This document shows positions 9,670-22,350 of a stretch of 64,000 bases of DNA, piece after piece. Origin of the DNA: Ephemerocybe angulata (Eukaryota; Basidiomycota; Agaricomycetes; Agaricales; Psathyrellaceae); the NCBI GenBank assembly GCA_013368325.1, contig JAACJK010000226.1, forward strand, positions 186,001-250,000. Reading direction: 5' to 3'. The translations under genes and the position numbers were made by a program. Position 1 is the stretch's first letter, and each line of letters begins with the position of its first letter. Under the pieces are notes generated by a model that did no database searches, had not been told where the DNA came from, and was given only the letters and a program-made list of their open reading frames with translations.

Positions 9670-10083
9670 AGGCGCATCAGCGAGCTCTACGGGCGTGTGC
9701 TACAGTGCCGAATCGGTCATGGCTACACGGGGGAGTTCCGGCACCGCTTCATCCCAGGAGAAGCAGTGGACTGCGAATGCGGTGAGCCGTACCAAACACG
9801 AGAACACATACTGACTGCATGCCCACAGTACGAGGAAGCCCGCGACATCCTGCGGGAAGAATCGTGCGACATCGTGATGGCAGACATCCTCGGAACGAGG
9901 AAAGGCATCAAGGCGCTCGCCAAATTCCTCAAGGAGTCCGGAGCGTTCACAAGAGATGGCAGGGCCCCAAACAAACGGGCTGCACCAAGATGGGAAGACG
10001 AGAGGGAGCCCGGAGTAGAAGGGGACGACGAGAGCGACGAGTATTTGACGAGTATGGGTGACCGATGGGGGCCCAGACGATGA
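9670..10083 (+). pseudogene. C-terminal fragment of LINE ORF2 (RNase H end and CCHC-type knuckle)
   Basis: The frame reads R-x-G-H-G-Y-T-G-E-F then C-x-C-G-E..T-R-E-H-I-L..C-P. This is the familiar end of fungal Tad/I-type ORF2 proteins: the last strand of RNase H followed by a Cys/His cluster. No start codon or reverse transcriptase remains, so it is a dead fragment. The tail after residue 80 is charged and not conserved as far as I know. Stop at 10081-10083. Confidence 0.75.
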
Positions 10084-10422
10084 AGACCGCGAGGCGAGAC
10101 GCCTGACAAGACCGGCGCGCAAAACGCGCGAGAAGCACAACCACAAAATAACCTGGCAGTAACCCTGCACACGAAGAAAAGGACCGTCGGCCACCAACCG
10201 ACCACAGGTCCAACAACAAACCTCCCCCTCCACCAATCCCTTCACACGGAAGCTATACAACACACGCCTTTCCCTTTTTCTCGTTTTCTTTCTTACTATT
10301 ATAAACATTACACGGACCCACACCACCTAATAGGTACCCTCCCCTCATGTACCCGTGTCCTTGGCACACCCTAGCTTGCCTCTTAGCACGTTAAACAGAG
10401 ACTCAAAAAAAAAAAAAAAAAA
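9670..10422 (+). mobile_element. 5'-truncated non-LTR retrotransposon (LINE) tail
   Basis: The fragment holds the last part of a LINE ORF2, a 3' UTR of about 320 nt and an 18-base poly(A) (10405-10422). This is typical of 5'-truncated target-primed insertions. Its left edge abuts the gypsy element, so one element probably inserted into or next to the other. I could not find a target duplication after the poly(A). Confidence 0.75.
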
Positions 10423-12660
10423 CTGCTGGCCTTGAGCCCGGCAGACCATTTACGGAAATGATGGATGTGATTGGTGCGAGATCGGAATGTGATATGGGGT
10501 ATAGTAGGGTGGGCCCGTACCATATGCCAGAATACGGTCTAGTAGAGTCCTGGAGGTACGCCGATGGGAGGGGGGACACAGGGAGACTATGTGAGTTTCC
10601 GATGGAGACATGTGTAGTGGTGTCGGCCCTGCCGATGTGTTGCAGCAGATTGGGTCGGGCGCTCGTTCATCCTTCTCCACCGCTTTGCTTATATATCCCT
10701 GTTGTGATATCTATGTCTTCATTGTCGACAACGACATGCTTCGAGGTGAGTTCTTTGCACTTATCCTCGTTCGCCGTCTCTGTCCAGTTCACTCACTGAG
10801 CGTTGTATTGAATCCCTCGTCTAGCCCATTCGTTCACTTTCCAACGACGCTGAAGTCCACCATCACCACCAATGACCCCCTTTCTCCGCACACCAACGCG
10901 TTCAACGATGCGACGCCGAGCACTTCACCAGCTCCAACACCACCCCGCGTTCAATGACGTAAACCTGAGCAAACTATCATGCCCATCTCGGATGGCACGG
11001 AGGAGGGCAAGACGCTCTCGCTTTCGGCGCCATGCTCCAGTGCATGAGCTTCCTCGTCAACACGCCTGCATCGAGCCTTAAACACGCTGCGATCTTCCGT
11101 ACGTCTCCACATCCCATAACTAAAGGCAGTAACTGACATTAGTTCTGCAGTATTCAACCAAGTAGAAGAATCCCTGCAAGGCGGCTCAAACTTCTTCTCG
11201 CCGCTGGGCACCCACACACACCCCGCGCAGCGGAGCCACCGGAACCACTGGCCCCGAGCTCCTCTTTCAAGTGACTATCGATGTGTACTCCCATGTCCCA
11301 CGACCCTACGACACCGTCTTTGCGAACGAGATACCAAGTATCGTACAAATGTATCCTCGCACCTATCCACCCGTCCACCACACCCTCCACATCCACCGGT
11401 GAGTCCACCCAGCCCTCCCGTCGACTCTCGCGTGTTGATTGCGCTGTCATTGAGCTCAGGTCGTCGCCGTTGCAAGTCCTGTCGTCGTCACGCGCCAGTC
11501 ACGCCAGACCTCGAGGACTCAATGTAGGGCTCTAGATGGAGGTAAGCGATGTGATTTTGTTGCATTGGGCTGTCTTATTGACATACCGGTGACTGCAGGA
11601 GGGCGGGTCTGCCCAGGACGCGGATTTGCTGACTCCCCCGTGGGCAAAGACGACGACTAGAAAGGTATGTAAGTGACTAGAACAAATGTATTCACCGTGT
11701 GCAAATAGAACTGCACTTTCTTGATGAGTACATCGTGTGTAAGTTGGCTGCCCGTTCGAACTTCGGGCGTAGGTGTGTTTGCGACGACGACACGTGAGGG
11801 TGTCAACGATGGAGCGGTTACGTGGGTGTCGGCGCCAGTGTCTGTGACTGGTACCAGGCGTGTCAGCGAAGACCCTGAATCTGGCTTACAACTATGGACT
11901 GCACAACGACCAACGACCCGAGCGACTGATACGCGTGACAAGTCTGCCGCGCAAGCTCAAGGCACTGGCAGTGACCAGGTGCTATATATTATGTGCGCCG
12001 ACCTTGCTTCCGTCACACCATGTCGACTTTGCCGTGCCCACCTTCCCACCTTACTTTTATTCTAGGTGGACTGTCCCCTTCCACAGCGCCATCCTATCTA
12101 TTCGATCTTACCTGCTCATGTTTGCTGACCGTTTTCACTGCCTCTCGCTCTCTACTCCCATGCTTGACGACATCCAGCCCCCACGACGGTGAGCATCCAT
12201 CCCTCTTCGTCGCTGCCATGACACATGTGCGTGCTAGAGTGTTGCGCCGTCGGTGTCGTCCAGCACTTGGAATTGCGCGCGCTTACGGTCCAGGACTTCA
12301 GGCTTACGGTCCAGGACTTCAGGACTACGCTGTCACCTCTACACCAACGCCAATGCCAGACTGTACATTGACACGAGTTTGTACATCAATGACCAATGGA
12401 GCCAATGCTCCTCTTCAATGATGCCAGAATAATTGAGCACAAGTGGGAGCTGGAGAATGAGTGGGAGAGCGCATGCTGGAGAGCTGTGGGAGATCTAGAT
12501 CTTTAACTTTGCAGTTTCGCTGAACAATGTTAAAGTTTGAAAGATACACAAGATCTTAATAGCATCAAAGGCTATCAAAGGCTCATGAATATTGATTGAA
12601 GCAGTATTGGAATTGCATTGGCAAATGAGCTACTCTATGTAAGGTTAATTTCAAATTCAC
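10423..12660. other. No intact gene; decayed coding-like scraps
   Basis: Short segments look like exon remnants: around 10980-11100 and 11150-11400 a frame-shifted stretch with splice-like borders (donor GTACGT near 11098, acceptor CTGCAG near 11151; donor GTGAGT near 11400). Another Arg-rich piece lies at 11860-11990. Frames are broken and no family is recognisable. A duplicated 19-base unit, ttacggtccaggacttcag, lies at 12283-12320. Confidence 0.4.
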
Positions 12661-14880
12661 AGGAATGAGTAGGGCCAAAAAAGTGGCCTCGGATTTGCCG
12701 CGCGAAGCGACGGTCTACTACCCACAAGTGGCGTACATCGAAAGGAAGGGATTGGTACCGAACCTAGGTGCTATCAACGGTGTGGGGGCCACGCTTACTC
12801 AGCCAAATAAGTGTAGGGGCAGCGAATCAGCTTGTCGTATTACTGTTCAAGTTGCCTTTTGGGTTTCAAAGCTGATTTGCACTCAAGTTTGCTCTTGCCC
12901 ACTTCAAATCTTTCTTAATGACCCGTACATCGGCACTGACTCACTGGCAAGGACTCCCTGTAAGATTCCAAGTGAACTCTCCTCCTCTTGAAATATGCAT
13001 GTATGCAGAGAGAAGAATACGACTGGTGGAAGGGTGTTTAAAAGCCTTTGAACAATGTCTGGACAAGATGTGTACCTTGTGTGTACCAGTGGGGATTAGT
13101 GTTTAATAGCTTTGTTCTTGGGTTGGGATGATACTCAATACACCGGTGACTAGATTTGAGTTGAGATATGCTCTACGATGGAAATCTGAGCAGAGAACTT
13201 CAAAGGCATGGTCACGGTAGACGATCGGAGGGTGCGCCCACCGTACAAGCTTTTCGCACAATGCCGGTGCCGTTGCATGCCGTTTCCAAATATGGTGAAG
13301 GACCCCGATTGTGATTTTTCCGGGTCCCTGGGGAGGTGCGGTAGCTCGGGCTGCTCGGCTGAGACCCCCTTGGTTATTGCCATACCCCTTCTTGAATAGT
13401 TTCGCTAAATCATGCAGCAGTGGATGGACGGTTACGTCAAAATGAGCTGCGCAAGGATCGACTGGACGAGGATCCGGATTGCCGAGACTCATAGGGTGGG
13501 AAGCACTGCACCTTGACCCAATTTGAGCTGATCCCGCTATGTTCATCCCTCCGAGCGAGGCGATCTTTCGCTGCTATTTGCCTTCGTTATTAGATAATGT
13601 GAGTGGAGCAGATGCATGGAAGACAGGAGTGAGTTCAATCAAGAATGAAAGTTTGAAACGAATCTTAAAGAAGGAATGGCCTTGCAGTAAGCGCCGGGTC
13701 TGTCGGAGCGCCCGAGAGCCCGCTCACTAAGGCCCACCTGGAGCGCCCGTGAGGGGTTTGATTGCCCGACATCATTGCGACATCAGGCTCGATATACCCA
13801 CTTGACAGGTGTCAGGCGGCGATGACGCCGGTGGGCGCTAGTTACGCTTTCTCTATCCCCGGGCTAAGAGGCATGTTATTTGCCTTCTAACGATTCCTGA
13901 ATTCCACGACTTTTTCATACGATGAAGAAATGAGGTTGCTTCTATCAGGTTACTTGAGTCTTTCAGTCAAGAACATAGAAACTCTTAGTACTTATCTTTC
14001 GGTACATATGTAGGTGTGGTCAAGGTCAAAGATGCCATCTCGGAGGCGCCCTAACCGGTCTGACCCTCCACGACGGTCAGCTTCGAAATTCTTTCACCAT
14101 ATGACGTTGGAGATGGCAAGACCCCATGGGAGAGCGAGCGCTACTCAATAGTGAGATGCCACTTGCATGGGATCTTGAAAACGTGAACGCTTGATGTAGC
14201 ATTCACAATTGATAGTTGCTAGCAAGATGGGCATAAATAAAGGTTTGCGGCAAACTCAGTATACTGACTGGAAATGAAGCGAACAGTCTCTGAGTGTTGT
14301 ATGCACCATCGACTTCCCTGATCGTTGAACCCTCTGTATCGACATCGCGCAGAGTGAGGGCTAGGAATTGTGTGTTTTTCCTTCAGCGATATCCGTAAGG
14401 CTGTACGTATGCGGTTGCGCTCGGGCTCGGACAGATCGCGATGGCATCATGCATATGGTTTCGGTCAGCTTTGACAATGTACATCACAAGTACATCACTT
14501 CGAGGCAATGGTGATACCGTGATGGATACAAAGAAGATTGGCTTGTACATCCTCCCTTACAATGGCCGGTGGAGAGTGGGCCAAAGGTACTAAACAGTAA
14601 TACTTCGATGTTTCTATTCGTTATGATCCGCTGGGATAGCTCGGAGAGATGCTTAGGAAATAGGGACACGTCTAGCGCCCTCGGCGCTGAAGGCACTTTC
14701 CACTTGGATAACGCTTTAATTATAGTTCAAGCAGATTGGTCTTCAGGAGTCTGGTGGCTACTTAAGAGTCTCACGGGAGCAGGCACGCTGTGCTGTGCTT
14801 TTGAAGCGAGATGAAACATCGGCAGCTTCCCGGCAGCTGGCATGCTCGGTCGGCTCCCTTTCTAGGATACTGCACCCGCA
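12661..14880. other. Intergenic, nothing recognisable
   Basis: Open frames of 60-147 codons occur (longest on the minus strand at 13103-13546) but show no recognisable motif, no paired splice sites and no codon pattern like the neighbouring genes. I see no RNA gene or repeat. Confidence 0.4.
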
Positions 14881-14888
14881 CCCAAAGG

Positions 14889-14895
14889 TATATAA
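14889..14895 (+). promoter_or_regulatory. TATA box of the ARE-repeat gene at 15030
   Basis: TATATAA lies about 135 nt upstream of the start codon, followed by a pyrimidine- and CCA-rich leader. The related genes at 29574 (minus), 44143, 46920 and 48522 have the same type of box. Confidence 0.6.
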
Positions 14896-15029
14896 GTCTC
14901 GACGAGAGACCCCAGATAGCCCCCAGAGCCGGTCTCCATCACCCAAATTTCTAAGCAGCATACTACCTCAGCGTTGTACGCCTCCCATCATACCTAACCC
15001 AAACAACAAACCCTTTCAATATACTCACC

Positions 15030-15681
15030 ATGGTTAAATACACTGCACCCCTCTTCGCCGTCGCCCTCCTCGCTGTCGCCGCCAATGCGTCCTATGCCGA
15101 CTACGAGACGTAAGTGCTAGGGTTTCTCGCCCATCCGGTGTAATCGGCCCTCAACAAGACGCTCATCGACATTCCGTTAGCCGCGATATTGCGGAAGAGT
15201 CTCAGTTTTCTGCCCGCGAACTCGAGGTGTTGAACCTTGTTGCACGAGAGCTTACCGACGGCGAGGAGTTCACTGCCCGCGAGTTGGAGGAGCTCGAGCT
15301 CTACACCCGTAGTAAGATAGGAAGGAAAATCGGAAACTTCTTCAAGAAAGCCTTCAAGACAGTGTAGGTTACTCCCTATCCATCCATTCAATCTCCCTAC
15401 TGACGTATCTATCATCGAATAGTAAGAGCCTCATCTTCCGCCGAGAGCAGGAAGACTCCGTCGAGGCCCGGGAGTTCGATGACGAACTTGAAGCTCGCGA
15501 GTTCGAAGATTCCGAGTTCGAGGCCAGGGACTTTGAGGAGTTCGATGCGCGGGAAATCGAGGAGCTCCTTGAGCTGTTCGCCGCTCGGGAGCTTGACTTC
15601 GACGACGAGATGGTCGAGCGTGACCTCGACTTCGACGACGAGATGTTTGAGCGTGACTATGAGGTCGACGAGTTGGATTAA
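15030..15681 (+). CDS. Secreted ARE-repeat protein, 173 aa (family member 1)
   Basis: Exons 15030-15109, 15181-15363 and 15423-15681; both introns are phase 2 and the joined frame is exact. A signal peptide (residues 1-21) is followed by R-D and then acidic stretches containing S-A-R-E-L, V-A-R-E-L, T-A-R-E-L. Next comes a basic aromatic segment (K-I-G-N-F-F-K-K-A-F-K) that ends at intron 2. The last exon repeats E-A-R-E-F and E-R-D motifs and ends V-D-E-L-D. There are about eight A-R-E/D units. Only one dibasic pair (R-R, just after intron 2) lies near the cationic segment. Function is unknown; a secreted precursor is the simplest reading. Closest relatives in the window are at 28777-29574 and 35573-36857. 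Confidence 0.85.
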
Positions 15682-16463
15682 ATGCCCAATAGCGTAGTTG
15701 AAACACCTTGTACCGGAACGTTTCCTTCCAAATACCAATTCACGTCTGTTGAGAAAGGGATGCACCAACGGCGAACGGATTCAGTTGCAGGGTCAGTCAA
15801 TTCGGGTGAAGCTGGGAGGCCTCGAGGCCTGAGGGCGATGCAATCGGATAGATAGGGCCACGGCAGGGCAGGGTATGTGTACGGCATGAGGTACATAGCT
15901 TGGGCACGTCATTCCATACTTATGCCCACCACTAGCCACCACTCTTCAGGCGCCAGCTGGGCGGCACGGCACCAGAGACGTTTGTTGGTAACCTGTTGGA
16001 CTGTCAGACTTCAGACAACCGTGTCAAGATCAGCGCGCAGCTGGCCGAGCTCCCGGAAATCTTGAATCATCAGCAAAGCTCAGCCGACAGACTACGGAAA
16101 CATACGGTTAAGCGCCCACTGTGAGACCTCCTGGTAAGGATGAGATTAAAATGCCAAGCCGAAATGCCGCCAACATTGATCTGAATGCACGCGGAGCTCA
16201 CGTGACTGATATCACATCACGGGACACGCGTGCGACCCGCGTTCGCCGTTGATCCTTTGTTCCCTAGAGTCTAAGCTCTTGACCATCCCTTCACCATCCC
16301 GTTGTCCAAAGTTGAATAGGTTCAACAAAGTACTTGTATCGAGACTAAAAAGTTGAAAGCCTTTCAACAATCGAGTACAAGGTAAGTAACCTACATAGCA
16401 AAGCTACTCAGACTGATTGAAAGTCAAAAGGAATATCCGTCCGTTAAACGGGAACATGAAAAG
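15682..16463. other. Intergenic spacer before the Rap1-type gene
   Basis: No coding frame with support. A short upstream ORF starts at 16456 (ATG, stop after seven codons) just before and overlapping the next start codon, which could lower its translation. Confidence 0.4.
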
Positions 16464-19452
16464 ATGGCCCCTCCTTTAGCGTAAGGAAATGAGGACATAC
16501 GAATTTGTCTTGGGTACTGACACCTACTCCCAGGCGTACATCCTATAGCGACAAAGATAGAGAAAATCTGGTCAAGTATCTGGCAGTGTACTCTGATAGT
16601 CCCGATGGTCGCAAGGGAAACAAGTTATACCAAAATCTTGTAGAGAATGTCAGGTTAAATCTACTCAGACGACTTCAAACTAACATTATGTATTCTAGGC
16701 TGAAGGCCGCTGGCCCTGGAGCTCGCGTCATACCTGGCAATCGTGGAGAGACCATTACACCAAGAACAGCGATGCGTTAAACCGATCCATAAAGAACTAT
16801 CAGAAGCGAAAAGGTCTTGGGCCGTACAAAGTGCCCGCACAAGATGACGCGGAAGAGGATCCCCAGCCCAAGGCGAGCAAGAGGAAGGCCAGCGGTACGG
16901 CGCAAGAACTACATGGCGCGAAACGCGTCAAACGCGGCGAAAATCCAACAGCAAACGGCTCACCACAACGCAGCTCGGCCTCCAAGCCTCCTCGAGCTGC
17001 GCGACCACCATCCCCACCTCCAACTTCGGAGACGGAGTCCAGTGCTGCACCAGCACACCCCATAGCCGAGGGGAAGCACGAGAAGGAGAAGCAAGCCAGT
17101 ATCCCCGCGCAACCCAGACCCAAATCGATCCTGAAAGGTCGAAAGGTGGACGACGACGATCCCTTCATCTCCAGCCCTCCAGGCACACCCACCTCCCTCG
17201 CCCCCAGCCAGTCGCGCAAGCAACCTCCGAAATACCAAGAAGGTGCATTCCGTAGTACGTTGAATGTCGGGAAGCCTCCGACGTGGCCGCCAATCAGGAA
17301 CAAGACCAAGAACCAGAACAAGACGCCCCTCGAGCCTACCTCCTCCGCACTCGCGATGCCCCCTCCCGACGTTCCAGACCGTGTCAAGGCCGCCGCCACC
17401 TCTTCGTCGTCCTCTTCGACCTCAAGTGGCCCCCAGTACGTCGTTGTGAACACGCAGGCGTCGTCTTCCAAAACGCAACTTCCCCCCGGAAAATTCAAGT
17501 CGGTGGACGAGGCGATTGGGCGCAACACAAATACTATCACCACCACCCCCGTCTTCTCCCAGTCTTCGCATGCAGCTTCGAAGAAAGCGTCGAATCCGGC
17601 GCCGATACGTATCACGCCTCAGCCTCAGGCGGACCCAGTCAAACCCAAGCAAAGGCCTCAGGTACCCGTTGCCTCCCTCTCGCGAGGCTTCCCAGTCGCT
17701 TTCGAGTCGGACAACGACACACCTCTCAGCCGTGGCGCCTTGAACGGAAACGGGGTCACTACCAAACCTAGCCGCGTCCAGAAACCTGAAGAACTCCGCA
17801 AGGCGGATTCGATCGAGGCAGAGACGCCATGCCCCCGCATCGACCTCAAGGACTTCGTCAACACTCAAAACAGGTCCCGGCGTTTATCCTCACTTCCATC
17901 GGGCACCACAACCACCGCAGCCTCCTCCATCTCCTCCTCGCGCGCCAGTCTCCCCACCAACACAAACGCAAAGCGGCGACGAAGAAGCTCCAACTCCTTC
18001 AACGCATCGAGTCTGAACGCGCACGCACCCCGGCGCTCGAGCTCTGCGTTCTCCGCAGCCTCCTTCCGCGACACGCAGCACTTCGAAGACGCAGGCCGCC
18101 AGCTCGTCTTCGCCCAGCTCGGGAAAGAGTACGGGTTCGATGTGGGCGTCGTATCTAACATGTATGAGCGGCTTCGGGATTTGGAGAGGACGAAGGGGGC
18201 GTTGAGGGAGTTGAGGGAGAAGTTGAGGGAGGCGGGGAAGGAGATTTTGGATCGGGAGTTGGGCGGTACCAACGACGATGACGACGAGGATGGGTCCGAG
18301 GTCGAGGGAGGTGCGGCAGCGGAGTCCGACCAGGGCTCGGAAGGGGGCAAGTTTAGTTTCGGCATCCCCTCCGCGCGAAAGTCTCCCAAAGCCGAAGCTA
18401 AAGTCGACCGTCGCCGCTCCAGTGGGCCGAGACGTTCACTCCTCACCATGCGTCCGATCCCGCACGCCCCGGACCCGCTCGAAGCGCACTACTCGCCCCC
18501 GCGCCGCACGCGCGCGGGGCGGTACTCGAGGCACGCGGATGCGGCGCGGCGGCAGAGTGGGTTGTCGTTGTCGGAGGCTGGGCGGGACGTGGAGGGGTTG
18601 ATGCGGAGGTGGAGGGAGGGGCAGGTGGGGCAGACGCCGTCGGGGATGGGTGTGGGTGAGGGGAGCGAGGGGCGGTGGAGTTCCCCGGCGCTGCCGATGT
18701 TGGATTTGAGGGAGAGTGCGGGGAGGGGGAGGCCGAGTCTCCCGCCTAGCTCGCCGCTGAGGGGGGAACTTGAGGGCGAGGACGGGGACGACGAACAGGC
18801 CGAGGATGAGGACGAAGAGAAGGCAGAGGAACAAGTGGAGGAACAGTGGGGAGAACAAGAGGAAGAACAGTGGGAGGAACATGATGAGGAGCGATGGGAA
18901 GGACAGGTGGAGGAACAGGTGGAGGATGATGAAGACGACAATGGAAGCTCTGACGAAGAGGAGACGCAGGTCAAATCTGAACTTATAGATTATTACGATG
19001 GAGAGCTATACGCCCAATCAGAGGACGAAGAACATGAGGCAGATGCGGACCCCGAAGCAGACGTGGGCATGGCCCTCGACACCGACGTCGAGGAGGAAGA
19101 CGTCATGGACGACCACCACGCTCCGGAGCCTCCCTCCGAAGGCGAAGACGACGAAGAAGCAGAAGCTGAATTCGAAGCACAGAGCGCACTCGCTGAAGCG
19201 CTGAACAACTCGACCGATCCAAGCGCCTGGTACAAAGCCTTTTCCCCCAAAGCACGCAAGGTCCACCACGAGCTGTTCACCTTAGCCACCATGGTCAACC
19301 ACGAGAATATCGATGCTATGCGCGAGTGGGAGGGGCGGCAGGATCCGGAAGACTTGCAGTGGCATCAGGCAGTGTTGTTGGAGACGTTTGCGTATAGGGT
19401 TTCGAAGGGCGAGCGACATGTCTTTGATTTTAGTGGATATACACGGGAGTGA
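16464..19452 (+). CDS. Rap1/TERF2IP-type Myb-domain protein, 961 aa
   Basis: Exons 16464-16480, 16534-16648 and 16699-19452; frame is continuous across both introns (the second donor is the weak GTCAGG). Residues about 6-75 form a Rap1-type Myb fold: R-T-S-Y-S-D-K-D at the start, Y-L-A, G-R-x-G-N-x-L-Y-Q-N-L, then R-H-T-W-Q-S-W-R-D-H-Y. In Rap1/TERF2IP proteins this domain sits in a telomere-bound adaptor. A long Ser/Pro/Lys-rich linker follows, a helical segment near residue 560, a Glu/Asp-rich block (about 770-880), and a last helical segment (W-Y-K-A-F-S..V-H-H-E-L-F) that could be a protein-binding C-terminus. I see no BRCT domain. A telomere role is inferred from the Myb domain only. Confidence 0.75.
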
Positions 19453-19777
19453 TGAGGGCTTTAGTTGGCTCTGTTCTGCTTTTGCGATATAGCCTGCATC
19501 ACTATGCTCTCTTCTTGGCGTAACAATGCTCGCCATGCTTTTCATCCTCATGTTAGATCTGAAACATAACACCCTTCTTCATGTCTGGACGAGTTTGTCT
19601 TGCCTCGCGAGCGCTATTGTCTACTCTGGGAGTTGGTGCTGTCTGAAACTTCTTGCTGAAGCATGCATGTCTAAAGTACTCCAACTGTAGGAGGCTCGTT
19701 CTTAAGGTCTTCCTATTCAACTTCCTTCCCTCCCTCCTTTCTGTGCCATCGTAGACCCCCTCCCAAAGTTACTCACC

Positions 19778-20804
19778 ATGCTCCGCACAGGGATGGAATC
19801 GAGGCTAAACACACACCACCCTACGCTCTACTTTCCCGGCGGGGACATTATACTCAAGTTCGCCGATCCGAAACAAAGGAATATCGGAGGTTACATCTAC
19901 CTGCGGATCCACAGAAAAAACTTGGAAGCATACCCAGATCTGTTGAAAGCTCTCACCACCTCAACGGAGTCAAAGCAGGAGTTTTACGACGGCGGCATCC
20001 CAATATTCAATCCTGCCGAGGAGCTGGAAGACGTAACTAGAGTGCTCCAATTCATTTATGAAGGCAAATCGTGAGTGTATTCGGTTTCCACTGAAGCGCA
20101 ACACGAAACGAATCGACCATTCCGTGTCGTGCTGCCATAGAAGTCTGCCCTTGACCGACGACGACTTCGATGCTGCCTACACCCATTCAAGCCTCTTCCA
20201 TATGTCCCTGGATTACAATGTACGCCCTCTCCAAAAACACCTCATCGACCACATCAAGAAGGACTGGCCTGACACACTCCCCGCTTGGGATCTCCGCGAA
20301 CGCATCTACTACAACCGCTGGGAAGCCGCCAAACACTGGGCCATCGACCGGCACGCTCCCGAACCAGCCGCCGTCATCCTCCTCGCCCGACGATACCCAG
20401 ACAACAAAGCGCTCCAAGACATCCTCCCCCGCGCGTTATACCACCTCTCGCGCATCTCTGTCGACACCGGCTCGTACCCGCAGCAGAACGCAGATGCGCT
20501 GAAACTCGAAGACTACAGCCCGCGCAGTGCGCGGCTCGAGTTGTTGAGCTATGAGGATAGGTTTAGGGCTTTGGCGGGGAGGGAGAGGATGCTCAGTCGG
20601 ATCGCGGAGGAGTTCCAGGAGATGGAGGTTGGGGAGAACTGCACGGCGCCGACGAACCAGACGAAGTGCCAGAAGGGTATGAGGGCGCGGTTGGCGATTA
20701 TCACACAGAATTTCTTAACGGCCTGGGACCCGCTCACGATGCTGAAGGACAACTTTTCGGAAGGGAAAACGGAAGGGACCCCTGAGGGGGAAGAGGAAGG
20801 CTAG
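19778..20804 (+). CDS. BTB/POZ-domain protein, 318 aa
   Basis: Exons 19778-20070 and 20141-20804, intron phase 2, frame exact. Residues 13-120 resemble the fungal BTB fold: F-P-G-G-D-I-I-L-K-F, then L-R-I-H-R-K-N-L near 45, a long insertion and a helix pair after the intron (L-T-D-D-D-F-D-A-A-Y). The C-terminal half is helical, with a Glu/Gly-rich end. Such proteins usually mediate dimerisation or recruit partners to cullin-3; no second domain names its role here. It is convergent with the TAN1 gene; the stops are about 100 nt apart. Confidence 0.75.
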
Positions 20805-20908
20805 GTGTGCAGTTGCGAGGAAGAGTGGAGGGACTGGGTTGGGGGCGTTAGGACGCGCTTGTTTGAGTCTATGAATGACTTCTTCCTTGATCGATAGCAC
20901 AAATGATT

Positions 20909-22163
20909 TTATTTTTCTTCTGTTTCTTGCTGCACAGGTTCTTGCACAGGCGAAGGCCCCATCTTTATTGAGTCTGGTTCCGAGGCGATCTTCTGGGCGT
21001 TCACCTTGTTCGAGAGTTCGAGGACGTTGAACTTGGCGTATTTGTAGTAGTCGTGCACGATGGAAACACCGCAGACGCTCTATCATGATCATTGAGCTAA
21101 TGCCTAATCCGATGAACAATTACGAGCTCACTTTGAAGACCTCCACGAGGATGAATATGTCGGGGTTGTCGAGGGACACGGTGTGCCCTTCTGGCACCCA
21201 AGACGCAATGTGCTGGATAATAGCAGGTCGTGCAAGAACCGTATGGTTTCGGATTCGAAGCTCGACTTTGTACTGTGGAAAATCATAAGAACGGCGAGCA
21301 GATTGTGTAAAGAGAGAATAACAACGCACTTTGAAAGTTTTCCCCTTCTCTTTCTCAAAGAAGGCACCGAAGACCTTCTCGCACAGGCTCTTCATCTCGT
21401 TGAGATTTGCAGAGCAAGTTCCTGAGACGGGAACAAGGCGATGGGTGTACCTGGATCGCGTCGCACCAGTCTTTGCGACGGACTCGATGTATTTGACGAC
21501 CAACTCCACCGGATCCACGGGCGGCTTGCACGAGATGAACACAACTTAGGATGGATCAGGAAGCAGTCAACGAGCTGGTTTTCGTTTAGCTCACCACATG
21601 GCGTATCTGTCTGGCAATTGGCTTATGGGGACAGTCAGACGAGATGGCAGGGACGCGAAGTCGAATAGACGCACCGAATCTCTGCTCAGCTCTCGGGCGC
21701 TTCATTTCTGACATCTCCTTTTTGATCTGGTCCTCGATGCTTAGCTCCTCCTCATCGTCCGAGTCTCCCGTTTTCTCCTTATCTTCCGCACCACCAACAG
21801 GCCAGATATCGGATGCGACCTAACGTTAACCTTCAGCAAAACCCTGACTAACCGAAACATATAAAAAACATACCGATTCAAATAAATCGTACATCTCGCC
21901 TACTGTCTGCTTTTCCTTTCCTTTAACGCCTAGAGTAGTTGTCAGATTACCCACTGTTACAACCCCAATGGCCTTGGAAGTAGAAACTTACAGCTGACCC
22001 AGATGCCAGGGCCGTCGATGTGCCTTTTCCCCCACATCGGCGTACCATCCTGTGAACATTGAGCACAGGGCTAGTATACTGTATGGAAATCCTTTACGGA
22101 GCGATATTTCTTCTTCCTTGAAGCATTGTGGTTGTCGCCGCCTTTGCGCTTGAGGTCTGACAT
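20909..22163 (-). CDS. TAN1: THUMP-domain tRNA acetylation cofactor (TAN1/THUMPD1 family), 292 aa
   Basis: Eight exons: 22098-22163, 21992-22049, 21874-21929, 21819-21675, 21621-21595, 21544-21330, 21272-21132, 21079-20909. All seven introns have consistent phases, including a 27-nt exon. TAN1 works with the Kre33/NAT10 acetyltransferase to make N4-acetylcytidine at position 12 of Leu and Ser tRNAs. Signature stretches: G-T-P-M-W-G-K-R-H-I-D-G-P-G-I-W-V-S-C at the N-terminus, V-F-I-S-C-K-P-P-V-D-P, T-G-x-x-R-S-R-Y-T-H-R-L-x-P-V, then the THUMP core (I-R-N-H, I-A-x-x-V-P-E-G-H-T-V-x-L-x-N-P-D) and V-C-G-V-S-I-V-H-D-Y-Y-K near the end. Length fits the family. The assignment is firm on these conserved blocks. 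Confidence 0.92.
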
Positions 22164-22350
22164 CGTGGTCGGGAAAAGAAAAGCGTTTGGAGGATTTGAT
22201 CGGGAAGGTACCGTCTTCTGTTCTCATCCGAGTGATGGCTGGGAACGAAGTTTACTTGACATTCTGAGTAGCACTTTACAGTTTGACTTTGATATTACAG
22301 TACAATAGTATCTCAAGGGAGCGGGCACAAAGAAACACCTCGAATAAAAC

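Noticed and set aside
13103..13546. 147-codon minus-strand open frame
   Set aside because: No motif, no start context and composition like the surrounding non-coding DNA; most likely a chance frame.
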